From the NCBI GenBank assembly GCA_910578565.1, contig CAJTQF010000001.1, forward strand, positions 372,001 through 436,000: DNA of 64,000 nt, given 5' to 3'. The translations under genes and the position numbers were made by a program. How positions within the stretch are numbered: position 1 is the stretch's first letter; the number at the start of each line of letters is the position of its first letter. Below the pieces are notes generated by a model. The model ran no database searches. It was given only the letters and a program-made list of their open reading frames with translations, and was not told the DNA's origin. Of the stretch, positions 16,836 to 23,683 are shown in pieces. This DNA comes from an uncultured Christensenella sp. (GTDB lineage: Bacteria; Bacillota; Clostridia; Christensenellales; Borkfalkiaceae).

Positions 16836-18662
16836 TTGATTAGGAACGATTTACGAAACGTGGCGATAATCGCGCACGTTGACCACGGCAAAACTACGCT
16901 TGTAGACGCAATGTTAAAGCAAAGCCATACTTTCCGCGACAATCAGGCGGTAGAAGACAGGGTAATGGACTCCAACGACCTTGAACGTGAAAGGGGCATA
17001 ACAATTCTTGCAAAAAATACGTCCATCCGATACAAGGACGTGAAGATTAACGTGGTTGACACGCCGGGACACGCCGATTTTTCCGGCGAAGTCGAAAGGG
17101 TAATGATGATGGTAAGCGGTGTTCTGGTACTTGTGGACGCTGCCGAAGGACCTATGCCGCAGACGCGTTTCGTAGTGCAGAAAGCGCTTGAAATGGGGCA
17201 CAGGCTCATTATCGTAGTTAACAAAATAGACCGCCCCGACGCAAGACTTAACGAAGTTCAGGACGAAATTTTAGAGCTTTTGTTAGAGCTTGACGCTTCC
17301 GACGACCAGCTTTTAAGCCCCGTTGTGTGGTGTTCGGGCAGGGACGGCACGGCGACTTTGGATTTAAACCAAAAAGGCAAAGATTTAACACCGTTGTTTG
17401 AAACTATTTTAAGTCACATTCAGCCTATGGATGTTGACGATAAGGGCGCGGCGCAGCTTTTGGTTTCTTCTATAGATTACAACGAATACGTAGGGCGCAT
17501 AGGAATAGGCAGAATAGAGCGCGGCGAAGTTAAGCAGGGTCAGGCGGTAACGGTCACCAACTACAACGACATTCATCTTAAAACGCCGGGGAAAATAGTC
17601 AATCTGTACCAGATCGAAGGTTTGCAGCGTACTCCGTGCGACAGCGCTAAAGCGGGCGATATAGTTTGTTTTTCGGGGCTTGAAAAAATAAATATAGGCG
17701 ATACTGTTTGCTCACCCGATTGCGTGGAAGCGCATAAATTCGTAAAAATCACCGAACCCACGGTAGAAATGACTTTTTCGGTCAACGACTCGCCTTTTGC
17801 GGGCAAAGACGGCAAATGGGTCACCACCAGACACTTGCGCGACCGGCTTTTTAAAGAGCTTTTGCGCGACGTTTCTCTCAGAGTGGAAGAAACCCAGTCC
17901 GCCGACAGTTACCGCGTTTGCGGCAGGGGCGAAATGCACCTTTCGATTCTCATTGAAAATATGCGCCGCGAAGGTTACGAATTTCAGGTTTCAACACCCA
18001 GAGTTATGTATAAAGAAATAGACGGCGTTCGTCACGAGCCTATGGAAAAACTCATAGTCGACGTGCCCGACGACGCAACCGGCGCGGTTTTCCAGAGTAT
18101 GGGAAACAGAAAGGGCGAGCTGTTGCATATGAGCGCAATAGGGACAAGAACACGTCTTGAGTTTATAGTGCCCGCAAGGGGACTTTTCGGCTACAAGTCT
18201 GAGTTTTTGACTTCGACCAAGGGCGAAGGCGTAATGAATTCCGTATTCTTCGAGTATCAACCCTATAAGGGCGAACTTCAGAGAAGGGACACCGGTTCTT
18301 TAATCGCTTTCGAAACCGGTGAAGCGGTAACTTACGGGCTTTACAACGCGCAGGGACGCGGCACTCTGTTCATAGGCGCGGGTACGCCGGTTTATGAAGG
18401 AATGGTTATCGGCGAAAGTCCCAAAAACGAAGATCTGAACGTAAACGTCTGCAAAACAAAGCATCTGACCAACACCCGTTCCAGTTCCAGCGACGAAGCG
18501 TTGCGTCTGATTACGCCCAAGCGTATGAGTCTTGAAGAGTGTCTTGAATTTATCGGCGACGACGAGCTTTTGGAAATAACTCCTAAAAACATACGTATAA
18601 GAAAGCGTATATTGAACAGCGAACTTCGCGCCAAGGCAAGGGCGAAAGAAAAAAAGGCATAA
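16836..18662 (+). CDS. typA: Translational GTPase TypA/BipA
   Basis: The 608-residue ribosome-binding GTPase is related to EF-G and LepA. G-domain motifs are AHVDHGKTTL (G1), the RGITI switch region (ERERGITILAKNTSI), DTPGHADF (G3) and NKIDRPDA (G4). Domain II, an EF-G-like domain and the BipA-specific C-terminal domain (SKGEGVMNSVFFEYQPYKGEL) follow. BipA assists ribosome assembly under stress. I take the TTG at 16836 because GAGG lies 7 bases before it and the protein begins MIRNDLRNVAIIAHVD as in homologues. Confidence 0.95.
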   Translation: MIRNDLRNVAIIAHVDHGKTTLVDAMLKQSHTFRDNQAVEDRVMDSNDLERERGITILAKNTSIRYKDVKINVVDTPGHADFSGEVERVMMMVSGVLVLVDAAEGPMPQTRFVVQKALEMGHRLIIVVNKIDRPDARLNEVQDEILELLLELDASDDQLLSPVVWCSGRDGTATLDLNQKGKDLTPLFETILSHIQPMDVDDKGAAQLLVSSIDYNEYVGRIGIGRIERGEVKQGQAVTVTNYNDIHLKTPGKIVNLYQIEGLQRTPCDSAKAGDIVCFSGLEKINIGDTVCSPDCVEAHKFVKITEPTVEMTFSVNDSPFAGKDGKWVTTRHLRDRLFKELLRDVSLRVEETQSADSYRVCGRGEMHLSILIENMRREGYEFQVSTPRVMYKEIDGVRHEPMEKLIVDVPDDATGAVFQSMGNRKGELLHMSAIGTRTRLEFIVPARGLFGYKSEFLTSTKGEGVMNSVFFEYQPYKGELQRRDTGSLIAFETGEAVTYGLYNAQGRGTLFIGAGTPVYEGMVIGESPKNEDLNVNVCKTKHLTNTRSSSSDEALRLITPKRMSLEECLEFIGDDELLEITPKNIRIRKRILNSELRAKARAKEKKA

Positions 18663-18686
18663 CTCGGCTATTTTCGGCATAATTAT

Positions 18687-18715
18687 ATACCACCCGTACG
18701 GGGTGGTATTTTTTT
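18687..18715 (+). terminator. Intrinsic terminator after typA
   Basis: A stem of ATACCACCC and GGGTGGTAT with a short loop is followed by at least six Ts, about 25 bases after the typA stop. It separates typA from the yabP cluster. Confidence 0.85.
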
Positions 18716-18733
18716 GCGTAAGGAGTTTAGTTT

Positions 18734-18991
18734 ATGGATAACGGTACGCCGCATTCACTGGGGATAGAGCAGTGCAAAAAAATTACGGCAACAGCGATAG
18801 AAAGCGTTGACGGCTTTTCCGATAAACAGATTTTGCTGTCGTATTCAGGCGGCAGAATAATAGTTTTAGGCAGCGGAATGAAGATTGTAAACTTTTCAAA
18901 AACCAGCGGCGCGTTTGCCGCGACTGGTGATATAGCTTCGGTCAGATACGCGGCGAAAGGAATAGGTTTCAAGTCAAAACTTTTCAAATAA
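18734..18991 (+). CDS. yabP: Sporulation protein YabP
   Basis: The 85-residue protein has the beta-rich YabP/YqfC pattern: a first half with ITATAIESVDGFSDKQILLSYSGGRIIVLG and a second half with MKIVNFSKTSGAFAATGDIASVRY. YabP is needed for spore formation in Bacillus, and its molecular role is unknown. The call is strongly supported by the directly following yabQ and divIC, the same order as in B. subtilis. TAAGGAG lies about 12 bases before the ATG. Confidence 0.85.
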   Translation: MDNGTPHSLGIEQCKKITATAIESVDGFSDKQILLSYSGGRIIVLGSGMKIVNFSKTSGAFAATGDIASVRYAAKGIGFKSKLFK

Positions 18992-19369
18992 ATGCAAATT
19001 TTTATTTTTTTAACCTGTACCTGTTGCGGTGTGCTCAGCGGAATCGTATACGACGTTTTGTACGTTGCGCGTTGCGCCGTATGCGGCGTTGAAAGCCGCG
19101 CTTACACGTTAAAGGACAGGATATTCACAATTGCCTGCGACATAGTTTATACGCTCGTTTTTGCAGGTATGTTTATTTTTACTTCCGTAATGTTCGATTT
19201 TTACGAACTGAGATTGTTTATGATTTTAGGTTGCGCTCTGGGCGCGTTTCTGTATTTAAAAAGTTTTCACGTTTTCGTTGCTTTTTTGGTCAAAAAAGTT
19301 TATAATAAAGTTACATTAAAAAAACTTTCCCGAAAAAGGTCAAAAAATGAACGAATCAAAGCGCAATAA
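18992..19369 (+). CDS. yabQ: Spore cortex biosynthesis protein YabQ
   Basis: The 125-residue membrane protein has about four hydrophobic segments (residues 2-20, 43-65, 70-88 and 85-103) and a basic C-terminal tail (KKLSRKRSKNERIK). YabQ localises to the forespore membranes and is required for cortex formation in Bacillus. Identification rests on size, topology, the basic tail and position directly after yabP. The start ATG follows the yabP stop with no gap, and the end overlaps divIC by 23 bases. Confidence 0.82.
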   Translation: MQIFIFLTCTCCGVLSGIVYDVLYVARCAVCGVESRAYTLKDRIFTIACDIVYTLVFAGMFIFTSVMFDFYELRLFMILGCALGAFLYLKSFHVFVAFLVKKVYNKVTLKKLSRKRSKNERIKAQ

Positions 19370-19607
19370 AATGGTTGCGGCAATAACCGTAAACGTAATA
19401 ATTTTAATAGCCGTCCTGGTTTCCGTGGTAATTTACCAGCTGGTTGACATCTATGTTTTAACAAGCCGCCGCGATAAATTGAAGGCGGAAATTAGCGATA
19501 TTAAGCAAAAAATCGAAACTACGCAGGATACACTCGAATACTATAAGTCCGAAAGTTATCTTTTGGACAAGGCTTTTGAGTTGGGTTACGTTTTCGGGGA
19601 TGACTGA
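19347..19607 (+). CDS. divIC: DivIC/FtsB-type septum formation initiator
   Basis: The 86-residue bitopic protein has a short cytosolic basic start, one membrane helix (about residues 9-31), a coiled coil (SRRDKLKAEISDIKQKIETTQDTLEYYKSES) and a short end. DivIC forms the FtsL-DivIC-DivIB complex that activates septal peptidoglycan synthesis. Size, topology and position after yabQ identify it. The stop and the next ATG share bases (TGATG). Confidence 0.88.
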   Translation: MNESKRNKMVAAITVNVIILIAVLVSVVIYQLVDIYVLTSRRDKLKAEISDIKQKIETTQDTLEYYKSESYLLDKAFELGYVFGDD

Positions 19608-20467
19608 TGAAAACAGGTGTAATCGATATAGGTTCTAATTCCGTCCGCCTTGCTATATTGGCAGACGGAAAAACTTTATATAAAAAACTTGAAACCACAC
19701 GCCTTGCCGAAGGTCTTTCAAAAAAGGGACGGCTTACGCAAAAGAGCATAGAGCGTACCGCCGCCGCGGTCAATGCGTTTAAAACTCAGGCAATAAGCGA
19801 AGGGGCGGAAAGGGTTTACGCTTTTGCAACGGCGGCAGTCCGTTCGGCGGAAAACGGTAACGACTTGGTTGCCCGTGTAAAACAGGTTTGCAATCTCACG
19901 GTGGATGTCATAAGCGGCGAACTCGAAGCGGAAATAGGCGTTATCGGCGCGCTTGGAACAAACGACGGCGGCGTGATAGATATAGGCGGCGCAAGTTTTG
20001 AAGTTATAGTAAAAAATGACGGCGCAAACATTTTCGCCAAAAGCATAGATATGGGTGCAGTGCGTCTTAAAGACGTAGCGGGATATGACAGGGAAAAATT
20101 GGAAAACGTCATATCGAAAAAGCTCGAAGGTTTGGGTAAGTTTACTGCCGGCAGGCATAAAATGTATGCGATAGGCGGTACAGCAACGTCGATCGCCGCG
20201 CTGAAACACGGTTTTTACAACCCGGAAATAACGCACGGAACGGTTTTGACGGTAGGTGAAGTTGAGCGCTATGCAAATGAACTTCTGACTATGACGGTTG
20301 AAGAAGTGCGCGCTTTGGGCGGTATGCAGTACGAGCGCGCCGACGTGATAGGCGGCGGATGTCTGTTGCTTGCAAGGCTTATGCAAAAGCTGAAAATAAA
20401 ATCTTTAACCGTTTCAGAAGCGGACAACCTTGAAGGCTATTACGCTCTCAAAGAAGGCGCAAAATGA
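19607..20467 (+). CDS. ppx: Ppx/GppA-family phosphatase
   Basis: The 286-residue ASKHA-fold enzyme has the nucleotide and phosphate motifs VIDIGSNSVRLAI, VYAFATAAVRSAENG, VIDIGGASFEVIV and AIGGTATSIAALK. It may be an exopolyphosphatase or a pppGpp phosphatase. It has only the short core form without the C-terminal HD domain. The stringent-response connection with rel in the same window is suggestive only. It is coupled to divIC by a TGATG junction and overlaps the next gene by ATGA. Confidence 0.88.
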   Translation: MKTGVIDIGSNSVRLAILADGKTLYKKLETTRLAEGLSKKGRLTQKSIERTAAAVNAFKTQAISEGAERVYAFATAAVRSAENGNDLVARVKQVCNLTVDVISGELEAEIGVIGALGTNDGGVIDIGGASFEVIVKNDGANIFAKSIDMGAVRLKDVAGYDREKLENVISKKLEGLGKFTAGRHKMYAIGGTATSIAALKHGFYNPEITHGTVLTVGEVERYANELLTMTVEEVRALGGMQYERADVIGGGCLLLARLMQKLKIKSLTVSEADNLEGYYALKEGAK

Positions 20468-21192
20468 AAAAATTTTTATTTGCTTTCTGCGTAATATTTT
20501 CTTTGGGGCTTGCGGCGGTTTTCGGGTATTTTTCGGTTGCGCATTTTACGCACAACGAACAAAAAACTGCTATTTTGAATTATGTAATTTTGTTTGCGGT
20601 AAGTTTGCCGGTTGCAACCGCTTTGCACGAAGCGGGACACGTAATATTCGGCGCGCTTGTTAAAATTAAGGCGGTGCCCGAACTCAATTTTATAAATTCT
20701 TCAAGCTGCAAAATAATTCCTTATACGAATAAAAATTTAAAAGGCAAAATAATTTTCACGGCTTCGGGCGGGCTTGTTATCAATGCGCTCTGCGTTATTT
20801 TGGGCGGGCTTGCGTTTGTTCTGGACGGTATTCCCGCGGAAATAAGCGCTGTAATTCCGGCGTCGTTTTATCTTTTGTTCCTGAACGCGTTGCCTTTTGT
20901 ATACTCGGACGGAAAAACAGACGGGCTAGTCATATACGGGCTTTGTCGGGAAAGCGACTCTGCAAAAGTAATGCTTGCGGTTTTAACCGTTCAGGCTCAG
21001 GTTCTTAAAGGTAAGTCTATATCCGACGTGGATGAAAATCTGCTTTTCGGTTTGCCGCAAATTCAGGAAGACGACGAAAGTTTTATTGCTTTGACAGAAT
21101 TGAGATATGAATATTTCAAGGCTAAAAACGACGGCAGGCAAGCCGAATTTTATAAAAACCGATTTGAAGAACTTAAAAACACATATCTTTAA
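20464..21192 (+). CDS. Site-2-protease-like (M50) membrane metalloprotease
   Basis: The 242-residue protein has an N-terminal membrane helix, a second helix carrying the zinc motif HEAGH (about residue 58), further hydrophobic helices, and YSDGKTDGLVIYG. The last contains a DG-type second metal site like the NPDG of site-2 proteases. A soluble tail of about 70 residues follows. SpoIVFB, which activates sigma-K in the sporulating mother cell, belongs to this fold, and the gene sits next to yabP-yabQ. The sequence is not close enough to name it as SpoIVFB. It overlaps ppx by four bases. Confidence 0.65.
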   Translation: MKKFLFAFCVIFSLGLAAVFGYFSVAHFTHNEQKTAILNYVILFAVSLPVATALHEAGHVIFGALVKIKAVPELNFINSSSCKIIPYTNKNLKGKIIFTASGGLVINALCVILGGLAFVLDGIPAEISAVIPASFYLLFLNALPFVYSDGKTDGLVIYGLCRESDSAKVMLAVLTVQAQVLKGKSISDVDENLLFGLPQIQEDDESFIALTELRYEYFKAKNDGRQAEFYKNRFEELKNTYL

Positions 21193-21350
21193 AAAAACTT
21201 CAGTCATAATGGCATCTGTTCGGATTTCTTTGAGTACAAAAAAATAGCATACTACTTTATTGCGAAGTATATAGCTGTGGCACATAGTTATGGACTAAAA
21301 TAGAATTTATACCAAAGCGACATTGTTCACCAAATTCAATTTAGACTGCA
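21193..21350. other. Non-coding stretch after the M50-like gene
   Basis: No supported gene, terminator or promoter is visible here. The sequence is AT-rich and unlike the coding DNA around it. It borders the repeat at 21351-21440, so it may be the relic of an insertion. Confidence 0.4.
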
Positions 21351-21440
21351 CCCGCATAGGGAATCAAAAAACTAAATTTTTAAGAGTTGCACTTTCAAGC
21401 AATGGCAAAAGGCACTCGAACAAATCGTTCGAGTGCCTTT
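21351..21440 (-). repeat. Cassette 3'-end repeat, copy A (hairpin plus TTGAAAGTGCAAC box)
   Basis: On the minus strand this unit runs: hairpin (AAAGGCACTCGAAC arm at 21440-21427 with its complement at 21421-21408), then GCTTGAAAGTGCAAC (21400-21386), then an AT-rich tail ending TTTTTTGATTC, then a CCTATGCGGG-like border. The same order, with high identity, occurs at 31306-31399 (+) and 34445-34541 (-). It lies just downstream of a small minus-strand gene, as in the other two copies. The hairpin can also act as a bidirectional terminator. Confidence 0.75.
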
Positions 21441-21483
21441 AACTATACATTAATTCCTATGAACACGCCATTATGGCATGGGC

Positions 21484-21678
21484 TTAAGTTATTCTGTAAA
21501 GCGTTCCGAAGCAGTGCGGACAAACTCTTCCCCACAGCTCCGCTTTGGTTTTACATACGTGGTTTCCGCACGTTCCGCACTCAAAAAATTCCTTTGGTAA
21601 ATCAAGGTTTTCCATACCCGAAAATTTGCACTTTTCCATAAAAAAAGTGTGGTCAAAACAAGGTTTTTTAATGCACAA
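21484..21678 (-). CDS. Small zinc-ribbon protein
   Basis: The 64-residue protein carries two cysteine pairs, ECGTCGNHVC and VCPHC, spaced as in rubredoxin-like zinc ribbons. The rest has no recognisable domain. A divergent promoter (CAGCAA/ATAATA on the + strand, read as TTGCTG-N17-TATTAT) lies just upstream. The start is uncertain: the frame begins at TTG 21678 with AAAGGA directly before it, and an internal ATG (MEKCKF) is the alternative. The gene is followed by repeat copy A, so it is likely cargo of the same cassette family. Confidence 0.55.
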   Translation of the reverse strand: MCIKKPCFDHTFFMEKCKFSGMENLDLPKEFFECGTCGNHVCKTKAELWGRVCPHCFGTLYRIT

Positions 21679-21691
21679 ATCCTTTATTTTC

Positions 21692-21720
21692 TTTACTTTA
21701 TTATAATAATATGGTATACT
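21692..21720 (+). promoter_or_regulatory. gyrB promoter
   Basis: TTTACT (21692-21697) and TATACT (21715-21720) have a 17-base spacer. They lie within the same 40 bases as the opposing promoter of the zinc-ribbon gene, so the two would compete for polymerase. Confidence 0.6.
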
Positions 21721-21731
21721 TATTACAGCAA
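21703..21731 (-). promoter_or_regulatory. Promoter of the zinc-ribbon gene, overlapping the gyrB promoter
   Basis: On the minus strand TTGCTG (21731-21726) and TATTAT (21708-21703) are separated by 17 bases. The predicted start at about 21696 is 18 bases from the TTG codon. Confidence 0.5.
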
Positions 21732-21748
21732 AAAAAAGAGGAAGAGAA

Positions 21749-23674
21749 ATGCCGACGAAAATTAAAAATAATTACGATGCAAACAGTTTAAAAGCGCTGA
21801 AAGGTCTTGAACCGGTCAGGGAACACCCCGGTATGTATATCGGTCCCACAGACGAAAAAGGACTTCATTGTCTTGTCAGGGAAGTTATAGATAACTCTAT
21901 TGACGAAGCGCTTGCAGGCTATTGCGACAGGATTGACGTCACTATTACCGAAGACGGTTCCTGTGTGGTTAAGGACAACGGTAGGGGAATACCGACGGGT
22001 ATCAATAAGGAAGAAGGCATAAGCGGCGTAGAACTTGCGCTGACAAATCTTAACGCCGGCGGCAAGTTCGGCGGAGGAAAAAAGGACGGCGGATATAAAA
22101 TTTCGTCCGGTCTTCACGGCGTGGGCGTATCCTGCGTAAACGCGCTTTCGGACACTCTTACGGCTGAAGTATGCCAGAACGGTCATATTTACCGTCAGAC
22201 CTATCACTGCGGAATTCCCGAAAAGCCTTTGAAAGCAGTCGGAAAAACCAACGCTACGGGCACTACAATAGCGTTCCACCCCGATGCAACCGTATTTGAA
22301 ACCATAGTTTTCAACTACGATATTTTAAAGACCCTGTTAAGAGAGCTTTCGTATCTCAATAAGGGGCTTACGCTTTCGCTTACGGACAAGCGCGGCGACA
22401 AAATCCGTCAGGACGTTTTCTGCTACGAAGGCGGTGTTGTCCACTTTATCGAAGACATAAATAAGGGCAAAAATACCTTGTTCGAGTCGCCCGTGTATTT
22501 TGAAGAACATGAAGGCGACGACAAATTTCTTGAAGTTGCCATTCAGTATAACGACGGCTATTCGGAACAGATTTTCCCTTTTTCAAACAATATCCGCCAG
22601 CCCGACGGCGGCACCCATCTTGACGGTTTTAAAAACGCGCTGACAAAAGTCATCAACGACGCGGGAAGAAAACTTAATGTCTTAAAAGAAACGGAAAAAC
22701 TTTCGGGCGAAGACGTGCGCGAAGGTATTACAGCAGTCGTTTCGGTTAAAATTGCCGACGCGCAGTACGAAAGCCAGACCAAGAGCAAACTTTGTTCGAC
22801 TTACGTGAGGACTTTCGTTTACAAGGCCGTGGTAGACAAATTCGGCACCTATCTTGAAGAACATCCTTCAATCACCAAAGAGCTTATAATGCGCTGCGTA
22901 ACCGCACAGCGCGCGAGAGAAGCGGCAAGACTTGCCCGCGAAGATACGCGCAGGAAAGGCGTTCTTGAAAGCACAAAGTTGCCCGGTAAACTTGCGGACT
23001 GTTCGGATAAGCGTTCCGAACTTTGCGAAATTTATATCGTAGAAGGCGACAGTGCGGGCGGTACTGCAAAGCAGGGCAGGGACAGGCGTTTTCAGGCGAT
23101 TCTTCCCTTGCGCGGTAAAATTTTAAACGTTGAAAAAGTAAGAATAAACCGCGTGCTTGAAAACGAAGAAATTAAAGCAATGATTACCGCTTTCGGTTGC
23201 GGAATACAGGAAAATTTTGACGAAAGCAAACTCAGATACGACAGAATTATAATTATGACCGACGCCGACGTAGACGGCTCGCATATCAGAATATTACTAT
23301 TGACGTTCTTCTTCCGCTATATGCGTCCGCTTGTTGAAAACGGTCACGTTTATGCGGCTCAGCCGCCCCTTTACAAAGTTTCGGGCAAGGGCATTGAAGA
23401 AAAATATCTTTACGACGATAAGGCTCTTGAAGAGTTCAGAAACAGTTACAAAGGCAAGTTTGAGCTTCAACGCTATAAAGGTCTGGGCGAAATGAACAAG
23501 GAACAGCTTTGGGAAACCACTATGGACCCCGCAAGGCGTACCCTTGTGAGAATTAACGTGGAAGACGCAGTAGAAGCAGACAAAACTTTCGCACTTTTAA
23601 TGGGCGAACAACCCGAACTTCGCAGACAGTTCATAGAAGAAAATGCCAAGCTCGTAGAAGAGCTTGACATATAA
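21749..23674 (+). CDS. gyrB: DNA gyrase subunit B
   Basis: The 641-residue GHKL ATPase of a type II topoisomerase shows EVIDNSIDEALAGYCD, VKDNGRGIPTGI, SSGLHGVGVSCVNALS, the Toprim motifs EGDSAGGTAKQGRDR and MTDADVDGSHIR, and the end RYKGLGEMNKEQLWETTMDP. GyrB uses ATP to introduce negative supercoils together with GyrA. ParE is the alternative; I prefer GyrB because its partner has a GyrA box. A GAGGAAGAG ribosome site precedes the ATG, and gyrA follows after 9 bases. Confidence 0.88.
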   Translation: MPTKIKNNYDANSLKALKGLEPVREHPGMYIGPTDEKGLHCLVREVIDNSIDEALAGYCDRIDVTITEDGSCVVKDNGRGIPTGINKEEGISGVELALTNLNAGGKFGGGKKDGGYKISSGLHGVGVSCVNALSDTLTAEVCQNGHIYRQTYHCGIPEKPLKAVGKTNATGTTIAFHPDATVFETIVFNYDILKTLLRELSYLNKGLTLSLTDKRGDKIRQDVFCYEGGVVHFIEDINKGKNTLFESPVYFEEHEGDDKFLEVAIQYNDGYSEQIFPFSNNIRQPDGGTHLDGFKNALTKVINDAGRKLNVLKETEKLSGEDVREGITAVVSVKIADAQYESQTKSKLCSTYVRTFVYKAVVDKFGTYLEEHPSITKELIMRCVTAQRAREAARLAREDTRRKGVLESTKLPGKLADCSDKRSELCEIYIVEGDSAGGTAKQGRDRRFQAILPLRGKILNVEKVRINRVLENEEIKAMITAFGCGIQENFDESKLRYDRIIIMTDADVDGSHIRILLLTFFFRYMRPLVENGHVYAAQPPLYKVSGKGIEEKYLYDDKALEEFRNSYKGKFELQRYKGLGEMNKEQLWETTMDPARRTLVRINVEDAVEADKTFALLMGEQPELRRQFIEENAKLVEELDI

Positions 23675-23683
23675 GGAGAGAGT

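Noticed and set aside
19718..20386. Minus-strand open frame of 222 codons opposite ppx
   Set aside because: It is a shadow of the ppx frame; no start signal or domain.
21387..21641. Plus-strand open frame of 84 codons over the hairpin repeat
   Set aside because: It reads through the repeat and opposite the zinc-ribbon gene, whose paired cysteines make the minus strand more credible.
21193..21748. Replication origin near gyrB-gyrA
   Set aside because: No dnaA gene and no cluster of DnaA boxes is visible; gyrase genes alone do not mark an origin.
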